A stretch of DNA of 47,763 nt, taken from IMG/VR virus record IMGVR_UViG_3300046471_000091, positions 1-47,763 of that record; one strand, given 5' to 3'. How positions within the stretch are numbered: position 1 is the stretch's first letter; each line of letters starts with the position of its first letter. The position numbers were made by a program, and so were the translations under genes. The stretch is from a virus. Below are positions 22,855 through 30,615 of this stretch, piece by piece. The notes under the pieces are model-generated. The model was not told the origin of the DNA. It was given only the letters and a program-made list of their open reading frames with translations, and did not search any database.

Positions 22855-23601
22855 GGGAACCCCTCAGACATTCGAGAATGTACCGCTCGCGATATTCACG
22901 CGGCGATCGATATTGGAAATCATGTCTCCCGAACGCCTCCTGGAACCCCTCGGCAGCGATATACCTCAGGAGGGAACCGACGACACCACCGCCCTGGAAG
23001 GCGTAACCGGCATCGAGTTCGGCAAGGAAGCGACGAATTCCATAGGCGTGGAGGATGTAGTCGATCCATTCAGGACCGAAGCTGTCGACTGCGACACCCG
23101 CTTGCGATCTGCCTTCTTCGCCAGCGTCTGGTGGCAGGTAAAAAAAACTATGCCTGACAGCGCCTCCGCCCAGTCCTCCGCATCGACTTTCCCGCTCGAG
23201 ATCGCGGTATCGACCGGCAACAGATCCCACCCTGACGGTCCCGGGCAAAGCACATTTGTCAGGCGCTTTATCTCTGCGAGGAATGCGTCAGCCGAACTCA
23301 CCACATTGCCCTGATCGTCGTACTGCCCACGGGATTCGGCGTCTTTATGCGCCTCATCCTTGAGGGTAAGAGCGGCGATACGGGGTCCCGCGTTCATCAG
23401 ATAGTGAACGCCCTTGCTGGCAAGCGCCGATTTGGTCGCTGCGAGAATCCGGTAGTTCGCTTCAAATACTTCACGCGAGATTGGTGTGGAATATCCCCAC
23501 ACCCGGACGATCTCTTTTGAGACATCCTTTCCCTCGATTTTTTCCGTCACGCGCTCCGATACGATCGGAATAGCGAGGTTGAGCGCTTCGTTGATCTGCA
23601 T
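22844..23601 (-). CDS. Tail assembly chaperone, -1 frameshift long form
   Basis: A 252-residue fusion: 154 codons of the short chaperone frame up to the T8 run at 23140, then a -1 slip and 98 codons of the overlapping frame ending at 22844. The joined reading is G-I-V-F-F then Y-L-P-P-D-A-G-E-E-G. The extension contains W-I-D-Y-I-L-H-A-Y-G, matching the C-terminal half seen in many gpG-T-like chaperones. It escorts the tape measure during tail assembly. Its end overlaps the tape measure start, and no independent start with a ribosome binding site is evident for the second frame. Confidence 0.8.
22966..23601 (-). CDS. Tail assembly chaperone, short form
   Basis: A 211-residue product if no frameshift occurs. 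The N-terminal half is helical (about residues 1-80), the middle has K-D-E-A-H-K-D-A-E-S-R-G, and the last 55 residues (Ser/Thr/Pro-rich after the slippery site) look like out-of-frame sequence. AAGGA lies 6 nt before the ATG. Between tube and tape measure genes, contractile and lambda-like phages carry exactly such a pair. The short form should be the majority product. Confidence 0.8.
   Translation of the reverse strand: MQINEALNLAIPIVSERVTEKIEGKDVSKEIVRVWGYSTPISREVFEANYRILAATKSALASKGVHYLMNAGPRIAALTLKDEAHKDAESRGQYDDQGNVVSSADAFLAEIKRLTNVLCPGPSGWDLLPVDTAISSGKVDAEDWAEALSGIVFFTCHQTLAKKADRKRVSQSTASVLNGSTTSSTPMEFVASLPNSMPVTPSRAVVSSVPS
23140..23147 (-). promoter_or_regulatory. Slippery heptamer for -1 frameshift
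   Basis: Eight consecutive T on the minus strand, with zero-frame codons GTT TTT TTT. The last two Phe codons preceded by T form a perfect T-TTT-TTT heptamer, allowing both tRNAs to re-pair after a one-base backward slip. This joins the 211-residue frame to the 22844 frame. Confidence 0.8.
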
Positions 23602-23699
23602 CCTGATTCCTTCAATCAGCCCCTAGAAAGGAGCCGCGGCGAGCCAGTAAGGGGCTGGCGTTCGGGCGTACGATCCTAGCCGCGGCTTGATGATCGATC
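23602..23699 (-). other. Structured 98-bp gap between tube and chaperone genes
   Basis: Contains an 8-bp inverted repeat (23617-23624 with 23650-23657, 25-nt loop) and two copies of AGCCGCGGC (near 23632 and 23681). It may form an mRNA hairpin that separates tube (high) from chaperone (low) synthesis. There is no T-run. Confidence 0.45.
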
Positions 23700-24146
23700 T
23701 TAGGCGTAGGACCAGAGATCGTTGTTGATGTAGAACTCACCGCGCAACGCCAGCCTTACCACCGGATCCGTACCGTCATAAGCACCGGGATCCAGATGGC
23801 GTATGACGGCATTCGAAACGGTGATCGGCGGGAAGGCCGACGTATCACTATGGATCGTGATCGGGCCGATTCCGCTGTTGGTCTGAAACTGTGCCGCCCA
23901 GTTGGCGGCCAGCGCCTGGGTGCGTAGCAAGCCGACCGTCACCGTCGCGAAGACATACGGCTCAGGCGAATTGACCGCACCCGTGCCCGTGCCGATCTGT
24001 TCTACGAAGTTGCCTTCGAATTCGATCTTGGCAAACGACCGGCCCATATAAGGCGCTGTGATGTTCAGGCTCGTGAAGTTTGGAACAACAACTGAGCACC
24101 GGACACGATTGAGGACGCCCTGAGCGACCATTGGATTGGTTGCCAT
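23700..24146 (-). CDS. Tail tube protein (DUF3277-like)
   Basis: A 148-residue protein following the sheath gene. It opens with A-T-N-P-M-V-A-Q-G-V-L-N-R-V. Beta-strand alternation and a central P-E-P-Y-V-F-A-T-V-T-V-G-L-L segment fit the tube fold of DUF3277-type proteins. The strong AAGGAG ribosome binding site suits an abundant structural protein. Order sheath-tube-chaperone-tape measure is canonical. Confidence 0.8.
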   Translation of the reverse strand: MATNPMVAQGVLNRVRCSVVVPNFTSLNITAPYMGRSFAKIEFEGNFVEQIGTGTGAVNSPEPYVFATVTVGLLRTQALAANWAAQFQTNSGIGPITIHSDTSAFPPITVSNAVIRHLDPGAYDGTDPVVRLALRGEFYINNDLWSYA

Positions 24147-24156
24147 CTAAGGCTCC

Positions 24157-25491
24157 TTATGCGAACTCAACCGCGTCGAGCTGGAAGGTGATTGTGAGAA
24201 AACCGTTCTGACCGACCGCAGTCGCAGAAAAGCCACCGTACTGGCCGGCTTTGTAGTCATTCGGGTTTTCGGTGGTGTAGGTTGCAAACGGGATTGCGGT
24301 AACAGTGATGCTCAACGCGCACCCGAACGTAACGGCATTCGCGGCAACCTGTTCTGCGACGGCAAGCAGGGCATTAATGCCCGGCTGGTCGTACAGCAGA
24401 GGAGGTTGCTGGTTCGAGCCATTGATGATCGCAGCCGCCATTGCCTGCTTCACCTGAATCTGGAACCAGTCAATGCCGTACCACCAACTGGCCTGCGACC
24501 CATCCATCAGCGTGCCCTTGAACTCGCACGCGTCGGAGATGCCACCTTCTGAGCCAGTCAGAATGACGTTGCCGTAGTTGGTCAGGACCGTATTGATGGT
24601 CGCGCCATTTCCCGGTTTCGCCCACGGCGTGACGCCGAAAGCAAAGCGGTATGCCATCGGCGCCAATTTGTTGTTGGCTGCAGGCCGGTTGTTGAGCCAC
24701 TGATAGAAAGCCGTCGCCGCCTGGAACTCAGTCGATACTGCAGTCGGACTAGCCACGCGCGCGTACGCGCTTTTGTTCGGCGCATAGTTGACAATGTTCG
24801 TCGACGTCGTCGTCACGAAGAAATACGTCTTCCCGGTCGGGCTCGCGTAGTTCGAAACGAGGACTGCCAGCGCAGAGGCAAGTGTTACGGTGCCTGTAGC
24901 GGTCGTGCCCGACGTTGGCGCGGAGAACGTAATCGTAGGCGTGGCTGTGTAGCCAGTTCCCGGATTGGTGATCGTCACCGAGACAACCGATCCACCCTGG
25001 ATGACTGCTGTTCCGGCCGCGCCCGATCCGCCGCCACCGCCTGCAAATGTCACCGTGGGTGCAGCGGTGTAACCAGATCCGCCGCTTGTGATCTGGATGC
25101 TGCCAACTTGATTGGCTGCGTTGTCCCATGCGGCGGGGACAAGATAGGAATAGAAGACGCCAGGGTTGCTTGTGATCCACGCCTGAAGCGCTGCGATTCC
25201 CGCTGCCGCAGTCCCCTGCGTACCGAGTTCCAGAACATAGGTGCCGACCGTATCGCCTTGCGCAAAGAACGTCGTTCCCATGTTATTGAGTTCGACGTAA
25301 TTGCCGCTGCCACTCGAAAGCAGGATGCCTTGTAACGCTGAAAGCTGACCGCAATACTGATATGTACCCGTGGCCAGGGATGTGCCGCCCACCGAAATCA
25401 TCGCACCGCTCTGCTGGAGCTGTGAAGGCGTAGGCGCGACCGTTACAGTCGTATTGACCGTAACAATCGTTGGGGTGATGGTTGTTGCCAT
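24157..25491 (-). CDS. Tail sheath protein (DUF3383-like) with inserted repeats
   Basis: A 444-residue sheath protein. Residues about 1-135 and 210-444 follow the DUF3383-type sheath pattern (A-W-x-x-S-N-P-G-V-F-Y-S-Y, then K-T-Y-F-F-V, and a C-terminal F-L-T-I-T-F-Q-L-D-A). Between about 138 and 205 two repeats of G-S-G-Y-T-A-A-P-T-V-T-F and G-T-G-Y-T-A-T-P-T-I-T-F are inserted. These are Ig-like surface modules often found on virion proteins. Sheath contraction drives the tube through the envelope, and the presence of this gene makes the phage a myovirus. Confidence 0.85.
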   Translation of the reverse strand: MATTITPTIVTVNTTVTVAPTPSQLQQSGAMISVGGTSLATGTYQYCGQLSALQGILLSSGSGNYVELNNMGTTFFAQGDTVGTYVLELGTQGTAAAGIAALQAWITSNPGVFYSYLVPAAWDNAANQVGSIQITSGGSGYTAAPTVTFAGGGGGSGAAGTAVIQGGSVVSVTITNPGTGYTATPTITFSAPTSGTTATGTVTLASALAVLVSNYASPTGKTYFFVTTTSTNIVNYAPNKSAYARVASPTAVSTEFQAATAFYQWLNNRPAANNKLAPMAYRFAFGVTPWAKPGNGATINTVLTNYGNVILTGSEGGISDACEFKGTLMDGSQASWWYGIDWFQIQVKQAMAAAIINGSNQQPPLLYDQPGINALLAVAEQVAANAVTFGCALSITVTAIPFATYTTENPNDYKAGQYGGFSATAVGQNGFLTITFQLDAVEFA

Positions 25492-25509
25492 ATGGGCGGG
25501 CTCCGCAGA

Positions 25510-25893
25510 TTAATCGAACGACACGGCGACTTGCCCGCCCGTACCCGGGTCGACAACGATGCCGGCGAGACAGGGGAAATCGAGGGGGAGGATGGTTCCT
25601 GCTGCGGGCCAGGAAGCCGTAAGCTTCACGATTGCGTTGGCAGTGGCTGCGGCACCAGTTGTGGCGATGTCATAAACTGCGAAGTTGCCTGCGGTCGCGG
25701 CGGTGATGACAGTTACCTTGCAGACACGACCAGCGCCGACTTTCACGGCGTTGATTGCTGTGATGTTCAGTTTGTTCTGGGAGCCGTTGCCGACCAGAAG
25801 ATTGCCGCTGCCATCAAGTTGAAGTGGTGCAGACGTTTTCGGCGTGGCGGTGCTGTTGATTGCTACGTTTGCTTGCAAAGGGCCTTGGGGCAT
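25510..25893 (-). CDS. Small beta-rich virion protein
   Basis: A 127-residue protein with alternating strands (K-L-N-I-T-A-I-N-A-V-K-V, V-C-K-V-T-V-I-T-A-A) and a D-F-P-C-L-A-G-I-V-V segment. Located between neck genes and sheath. GGAGCC lies 6 nt before the start. It resembles decoration or Ig-like virion proteins, but no named family is recognised. Confidence 0.6.
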   Translation of the reverse strand: MPQGPLQANVAINSTATPKTSAPLQLDGSGNLLVGNGSQNKLNITAINAVKVGAGRVCKVTVITAATAGNFAVYDIATTGAAATANAIVKLTASWPAAGTILPLDFPCLAGIVVDPGTGGQVAVSFD

Positions 25894-25910
25894 GTAGGGC
25901 TCCAGAAATG

Positions 25911-25933
25911 AAAAAGCCCGCTCAAGGCGGGCT
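25911..25933 (-). terminator. Intrinsic terminator before small virion gene
   Basis: 7-bp stem (25915-25921 with 25927-25933), 5-nt loop, five T on the minus strand, 18 nt upstream of the next start. Confidence 0.8.
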
Positions 25934-25957
25934 GGTTTGTCTACGAGCGAATGCCCG

Positions 25958-26905
25958 CTAGGAAGTGGTGATGGAAGAGAATCCGGCCGAGAGAATCAGG
26001 CGTCTTGCGAGTGCATCGGCCGTCCCTTGGTAATACCAGGCGTCAATGTCGATGGTCTTTTTCATGGCGATGACGGCCATCTCAACCTGCGTTCGCTTTT
26101 CGTCGCGGATGGCCGGTGAGTTCCCAAAGCCAAAGTTGTCGGTATTCAGCGAGTAGTCAATCAACGAAACGTAAAACTGGATCGCGGACTGATTATTGAA
26201 TCCGTACAGCGTGAGTCTTACCCGGTCGCGCATGAGTTGCGAACTGGGCAACAGATGTAGAGGCGATGCGCCAGAGTTCGGCTCGGTCGTTCCTGGCCAT
26301 GTCAGGATGGGGAAGGATGGCGTATCCGTGAGTGTTGGCTCTACGTGTGCGGTGATGTAGGGCGGCTGCACATTCGCGGGAACGAGATACGACGCGTAGA
26401 CCGGGGCGAAGCTGTTCTGCGTCAGCCAGATAGGCAGACTGTTCGATACGATCGGTCCGAGCGGCAAGTCCGCCGCACTATCAACCAACTGGGACGCGAG
26501 GGCCGGGTAGACGGCATTGCCGACGTAATGAAACAGGTTCGCCTGCTCATAGAACGACCCGCGGGCACTGAATGCGAATCTGACGCCCTGAAATTCACCA
26601 ATGAATAGATCGTCTGGCGCGCAAAGATTAAACGCGTCAATTTTTCTGAGGCCGGTAAAGATCACACGGTTGACGTCGATTGTCTCGTCTTCGTTCTGCT
26701 GCCGGTCAGTCGCGTAATGCAGCGACCCTTTAACGGTGGTGATGACACCCGTGTTCACGTAGAACACATATCCATCAAGCGGTAGCGTGCTCTTGGTGTA
26801 CTGCATGAAACTTATTGTCTGGTCCAGCGAAAGCGTACTAACTGCCTCCGCGAGACCGCTCGCCAACTGGGACTGCGAGTCGAAGCTTTCTGCGATAGAT
26901 GGCAT
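25958..26905 (-). CDS. Neck/tail completion protein
   Basis: A 315-residue protein between the 196-residue connector and the sheath region. Helical N-terminus, a beta-rich middle (V-F-Y-V-N-T-G-V-I-T-T-V-K-G), and a C-terminal helix. The position matches the tail-terminator or neck slot in DUF2184-type myoviruses. Its start overlaps the preceding stop by 1 nt. Confidence 0.55.
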   Translation of the reverse strand: MPSIAESFDSQSQLASGLAEAVSTLSLDQTISFMQYTKSTLPLDGYVFYVNTGVITTVKGSLHYATDRQQNEDETIDVNRVIFTGLRKIDAFNLCAPDDLFIGEFQGVRFAFSARGSFYEQANLFHYVGNAVYPALASQLVDSAADLPLGPIVSNSLPIWLTQNSFAPVYASYLVPANVQPPYITAHVEPTLTDTPSFPILTWPGTTEPNSGASPLHLLPSSQLMRDRVRLTLYGFNNQSAIQFYVSLIDYSLNTDNFGFGNSPAIRDEKRTQVEMAVIAMKKTIDIDAWYYQGTADALARRLILSAGFSSITTS

Positions 26906-27495
26906 TAGCCCACCCAGGCTTTAAAGTGGGTCTGATATCCGCCCGTATCGATGAACGACTCGCGCCGCGGATTGCTTTTGGCGTACGGATGCGCTAACCG
27001 ATGGTTGACGCCGTTTAGCGCGGCCTGTGTTGGCACGCCGACGAGACCAGAATGCTCTACCTCGCCGCTACCGAGGAAGTTCTTGAACATCGCCTCGATG
27101 GCCGACTCGGCGCTCTTGAATGGGTTGCTCGACGTCCGCCCACCCATTAGAAGGGTTTCAAGTTCGCCGGCAATGGAATCTTCCAGGGACTTTGCGATAT
27201 CAGGCATTCGCCAGAGCACGAATGCTTCCATGATCCCGTACTTGGCTTCGAGAATTTCGGCGACGTCGCCGGTTGTTTTGGTGATGCCGGACGACTTGAC
27301 CTTGAGTGGCTTGTTCGCTTTGCCCTTCTTTGCCTGAGGGATTTTTGTGTTTTTTGCTTCGTTTGCGTAAGGCACATCCACGACGCCGAGATGCAATGTG
27401 ATGCGCGCTGGCGAGGATCTGGTGACGGTTTGCGGAGGAGAATAGCTTCCACCACCTTCATTCTGCGCTGCAGCGAAGTCGCGGGCGGCTGCCAT
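26905..27495 (-). CDS. Head-tail connector/neck protein
   Basis: A 196-residue basic protein with a Lys-rich stretch (K-K-G-K-A-N-K-P-L-K-V-K, about residues 56-67), a central helical pair and a C-terminal F-I-D-T-G-x-Y-x-x-H-F-K-A-W-V. Such proteins (HK97 gp10-like) fill the neck between portal and tail. Inference from order and length. Confidence 0.55.
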   Translation of the reverse strand: MAAARDFAAAQNEGGGSYSPPQTVTRSSPARITLHLGVVDVPYANEAKNTKIPQAKKGKANKPLKVKSSGITKTTGDVAEILEAKYGIMEAFVLWRMPDIAKSLEDSIAGELETLLMGGRTSSNPFKSAESAIEAMFKNFLGSGEVEHSGLVGVPTQAALNGVNHRLAHPYAKSNPRRESFIDTGGYQTHFKAWVG

Positions 27496-27503
27496 ATGTC
27501 ACC

Positions 27504-28007
27504 TTAGGAAATGCCCCATATCGGCCCGTTGTCCTGCATCATTCCAAGCCATTGCCGGCCGAATGGATCTTTTAAGGCCTGAAGTTGACCCAGGGTCAGG
27601 CCGCTCAGGAATTCAGGTGCCAGCAGAGACTCGGACGTACCTTGGTCGGCGGTGGCCTGAACTGTGCCGCCCACAAAGCCAGTGAGATTCCATTGCTTGC
27701 GAAGACATTGAAAATACGTCTGCCCCGATTGGTCTGGGCACCAGTTAATCAGGAAGGATGTCGCCAGCAGATAGACTGCGAAGCAGTAGTAATCCTGGCC
27801 AATCAGATACAGCACCAGCAGCGTTTTCTCTTCTGCGTAACTCAGAGCCCAAGGGATGTAGGGGCTATCTGCCGGAAGGGCGGTGATCGGGATGCCTGCG
27901 ATGGTCTGCAGGAACGTCGCCAGATCGGCCACATTCGGTTTCGTCTGCGTCTGCCAAGGGGCAAGCGCGCCCATGCCGGGAAGCGGGGGAAAGCAGGGCG
28001 TGCTCAT
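27504..28007 (-). CDS. Head completion/adaptor protein
   Basis: A 167-residue protein with a Pro-rich N-terminus and helical body (A-L-S-Y-A-E-E-K-T-L-L-V-L-Y-L-I-G). Y-Y-C-F-A-V-Y-L-L-A-T-S-F-L is a hydrophobic helix likely buried at an interface. It lies between capsid and neck genes, where the adaptor/stopper is normally encoded. No family is recognised. Confidence 0.55.
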   Translation of the reverse strand: MSTPCFPPLPGMGALAPWQTQTKPNVADLATFLQTIAGIPITALPADSPYIPWALSYAEEKTLLVLYLIGQDYYCFAVYLLATSFLINWCPDQSGQTYFQCLRKQWNLTGFVGGTVQATADQGTSESLLAPEFLSGLTLGQLQALKDPFGRQWLGMMQDNGPIWGIS

Positions 28008-28015
28008 AAGGCCTC

Positions 28016-28534
28016 TTAGTTACGACGGGGACGACCGCGGCGACGGGGTTCTTGTGGAGCGTCCGCACTCACGGTAATGACTTCATGCACCTTCTGGTCG
28101 ACACCTTTCTGCTCCACTTCGGTGATTTCGACCTCGAAGTTGCCGACCTTCATTTCAGATTCCTGCGCGGCCCGGCGGACGGTATCGTCCGTGGCAGCGG
28201 CAGCTTCCTTGCGGCGCTCCTGCGCCTCCGCATAGAGGTCTTCCTCGTTGCGCTTCATCGTCGACTGAAGTCGATCCAGCGGGATGGGTGTATCGAACTG
28301 GTAGCACTGGCCGACGAATCCGTCGTGGCGATCCACCTCCGACACCGGAATCATCCCGTACGGTTTGTGCTGATCGACGATGCGCTGATGGTCGACCCGA
28401 TTGCCTTGCGGATAGATGTTTTCCTGGGCACCCGGCCGGATCTTGGTAACGACCGGTTTGTTCGGTGAGCCTTCTACCCAGTAATGAATCTCGAACGTTT
28501 GCTTGCTGCAGTTCGCAATGAACAATTTAGACAT
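28016..28534 (-). CDS. Capsid-region protein with C-terminal AT-hook-like motif
   Basis: A 172-residue protein; the start at 28534 is the first with a sensible context. The N-terminal half is mixed alpha/beta (F-E-I-H-Y-W-V-E-G, Y-P-Q-G-N-R). Residues about 100-125 form a charged helix (E-R-R-K-E-A-A-A-A), and the last residues are P-R-R-R-G-R-P-R-R-N, an AT-hook-like R-G-R-P core. It follows the major capsid gene, so it may bind packaged DNA or the vertex interior. Confidence 0.55.
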   Translation of the reverse strand: MSKLFIANCSKQTFEIHYWVEGSPNKPVVTKIRPGAQENIYPQGNRVDHQRIVDQHKPYGMIPVSEVDRHDGFVGQCYQFDTPIPLDRLQSTMKRNEEDLYAEAQERRKEAAAATDDTVRRAAQESEMKVGNFEVEITEVEQKGVDQKVHEVITVSADAPQEPRRRGRPRRN

Positions 28535-28632
28535 GACTATTCCCTGTTGAAGTTGTCCCTGTGTTGAAGCATGCGGAAACACGACAGGGGGCGTGCTTGT
28601 CAGTTGCGCAACCTATCCGCATGGCTAACCGA

Positions 28633-29652
28633 TTACTGGTACTGCACCGACAGAAGCGTCAGCGCTTCCGGACGGACCGCCCAACCCGACGTGCTGCGCA
28701 ATTCCGACACGACGTCGACAGCGCCGCGGGGGAGGGGAGCCATGATTTCGGTCGGCGCGGCACGGTCCACCAACTGCAGCGAGCAGGCCGAAGAACCCGG
28801 GGTGAGTTCAGCAAACGCGTTCGTGTTGATCTTTCCGCCCTTCGGCTTCTTCACTTCCGGCATGGAGATGATGATCAGATCCGTGCCGCCAGCGCCCTTG
28901 CCGATCAGCGTGTCATCGCACGACCACGTGATTTCGTCTTCGTTGCTGTCCAGCACGCTGTCGACCAGGCCGCGCCCCGAATCCGTACCAGCGCCAGAGC
29001 GTTGGAACTGGGTCAACTGCACGACGTTGTAGCTGATGTTCTCGAGCACGCGCTGAGTCGTGGTGATGGAGAATTTCGCCGGCATGCCCATCTGGTTCGT
29101 GCGGAACTTGATCGCGCCGATCGTTTGCGACAGGAACAGAGCGAACTGACCGTTGTCGTACGTCACGACGGTCGTGTTGCCGTTCGAGTCGGCCGGCAGG
29201 TTGAGTGCCGTGGCACCCGGGGTGTTCAGCAGGCCTTCGCCGTTCGCCGGGTTGGCGCCGTAGAGCAGCAGGTTCCGCTGTTGCTGGAACGTGCCTTGAC
29301 GCATGGCGAGACGGTGCGCTTCGACGGTCGATGCGCCGACGCGGCCGAGAGCAGCCGTGTCGTGGTGATCATATTCGGCGCGCGATTGGATCAGGTACGT
29401 CGGCGTGCTGATTTCGCTGTACACGACCGTGCAGCTCGGCAACTGGTTCGGCGCGAACTGGCTCGTCGCAACTTCGGTGCGGACGTCCATGCGCTTCATG
29501 TAGACAGCAAGGTCGTTTTCACCCAAGCGAACGAGCGGGTCACCGGTTGCGATCAGATCGAACGCGCCCGATGCCTGCTGGTACGGCAGGAGGATTTCCG
29601 GGATCTCGTAGTGAGGATTGACCCGGATTTGTGCGGCTACGATATTGGCCAT
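28633..29652 (-). CDS. Major capsid protein, DUF2184 family
   Basis: A 339-residue HK97-fold capsid protein. Residue patterns typical of DUF2184 include the N-terminal helix start, Y-D-H-H-D-T-A-A-L-G, the R-N-L-L-L-Y-G region, and the C-terminal S-G-W-A-V-R-P-E-A-L-T-L-L-S-V-Q-Y. It assembles the prohead after the protease/scaffold protein encoded two genes upstream. The large plus-strand open frame opposite it is a codon-bias shadow. Confidence 0.85.
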   Translation of the reverse strand: MANIVAAQIRVNPHYEIPEILLPYQQASGAFDLIATGDPLVRLGENDLAVYMKRMDVRTEVATSQFAPNQLPSCTVVYSEISTPTYLIQSRAEYDHHDTAALGRVGASTVEAHRLAMRQGTFQQQRNLLLYGANPANGEGLLNTPGATALNLPADSNGNTTVVTYDNGQFALFLSQTIGAIKFRTNQMGMPAKFSITTTQRVLENISYNVVQLTQFQRSGAGTDSGRGLVDSVLDSNEDEITWSCDDTLIGKGAGGTDLIIISMPEVKKPKGGKINTNAFAELTPGSSACSLQLVDRAAPTEIMAPLPRGAVDVVSELRSTSGWAVRPEALTLLSVQYQ

Positions 29653-29661
29653 GTTCTGTCC

Positions 29662-30549
29662 TTAGATCTGGATAAGGGCCGCATAACCCTGGCGATTCCA
29701 GGTAGCCGCACCAGTGGTGGCGTTGTAGATAACGGTCATGCTGTTGCCAGCATTGATGTCGAGGATCTTCACCGGCAGGGCGCCCGTGCCGTAGTTCAGC
29801 ACCTGGGTGCCAGCGATCGTGCCGATGGCGCCCGAGGGAGCGGTGACCTGATAGCTGAAATGCTGGTTGTCAGTGAAGGCGGTGATGGTCTGATTACCAT
29901 TCACAAGCGCTGCACCACCCGTGCCCGTGTTCGTCGCGCCGCTGATGTTGATGAAGTCACCCACGCCGGCAACCGGGGAGGCCGCGGCCATGACAACTGC
30001 GACAGTCCAGACGCCGCTCGCGAACGTGGCCGTCTGCGACGTGATCGAATACGTCGCGGTCGATGCGTCATACGGCTGGAGAACCTGGTTGTTGAAGTCC
30101 CACGATACTTGCGTGGTAATCAGGCTGCCGTCGAGCGAGACGAGCGACGGATCCATTGCGACCGGGATGCGGATGCCGCAGCCCATGCGGAAGAACGCCA
30201 CCGATGCGCCAGCGTTGCCTGCCAGCGGAACGGGGCTCGACGGCGAACCGACCATCGAGTAAGCGTTGTTGAACACCGAGAAGCCGGTGATGTTCGAGAC
30301 GGCAGTTGCCGGAACGATCGTGCCGCCCAGCGTGCGGTCATAGCCCGATGCCGGCGCAATGCTTTCCGAGATTGCCATGCCGCCCCAGATCGGGCCGGTT
30401 GCGCTGGGCGACAGGGTGCCGGATGCCAGCGAATAGCGAATCGCCGGCTCGTCTTGGTAGACGCCCTGCACGTAACCTGCGCTTTGTACGGAGAACGAGC
30501 CTGCGGCGTTCGTGGTCGCGTACGGGTAGAAAGGCGTATTCAATGCCAT
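29662..30549 (-). CDS. Capsid cement/decoration protein with Ig-like insert
   Basis: A 295-residue protein between the scaffold/protease and the capsid gene. The first 130 residues resemble gp24-type structural cement proteins (P-A-I-R-Y-S-L-A-S-G-T-L). Residues about 155-250 hold a module with Thr/Gly-rich strands (T-D-N-Q-H-F-S-Y-Q-V) that looks Ig-like and surface-exposed. It likely stabilises the head against internal pressure. Confidence 0.65.
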   Translation of the reverse strand: MALNTPFYPYATTNAAGSFSVQSAGYVQGVYQDEPAIRYSLASGTLSPSATGPIWGGMAISESIAPASGYDRTLGGTIVPATAVSNITGFSVFNNAYSMVGSPSSPVPLAGNAGASVAFFRMGCGIRIPVAMDPSLVSLDGSLITTQVSWDFNNQVLQPYDASTATYSITSQTATFASGVWTVAVVMAAASPVAGVGDFINISGATNTGTGGAALVNGNQTITAFTDNQHFSYQVTAPSGAIGTIAGTQVLNYGTGALPVKILDINAGNSMTVIYNATTGAATWNRQGYAALIQI

Positions 30550-30567
30550 GATTTTCCTATCCAGAAA

Positions 30568-30595
30568 TGAGAAAGGCCCGCACAGTGGCGGGCCT
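30568..30595 (-). terminator. Intrinsic terminator before cement gene
   Basis: 8-bp stem (30574-30581 with 30588-30595), 6-nt loop, but the T-run is short and interrupted, so termination is probably partial. Confidence 0.65.
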
Positions 30596-30615
30596 CATGT
30601 TGGCGACTACGAGCC

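Noticed and set aside
28561-30570. A 669-codon plus-strand open frame opposite the capsid and cement genes
   Set aside because: Low-complexity Arg-rich translation with no domain; it is antisense to two clear structural genes and arises from their codon bias.
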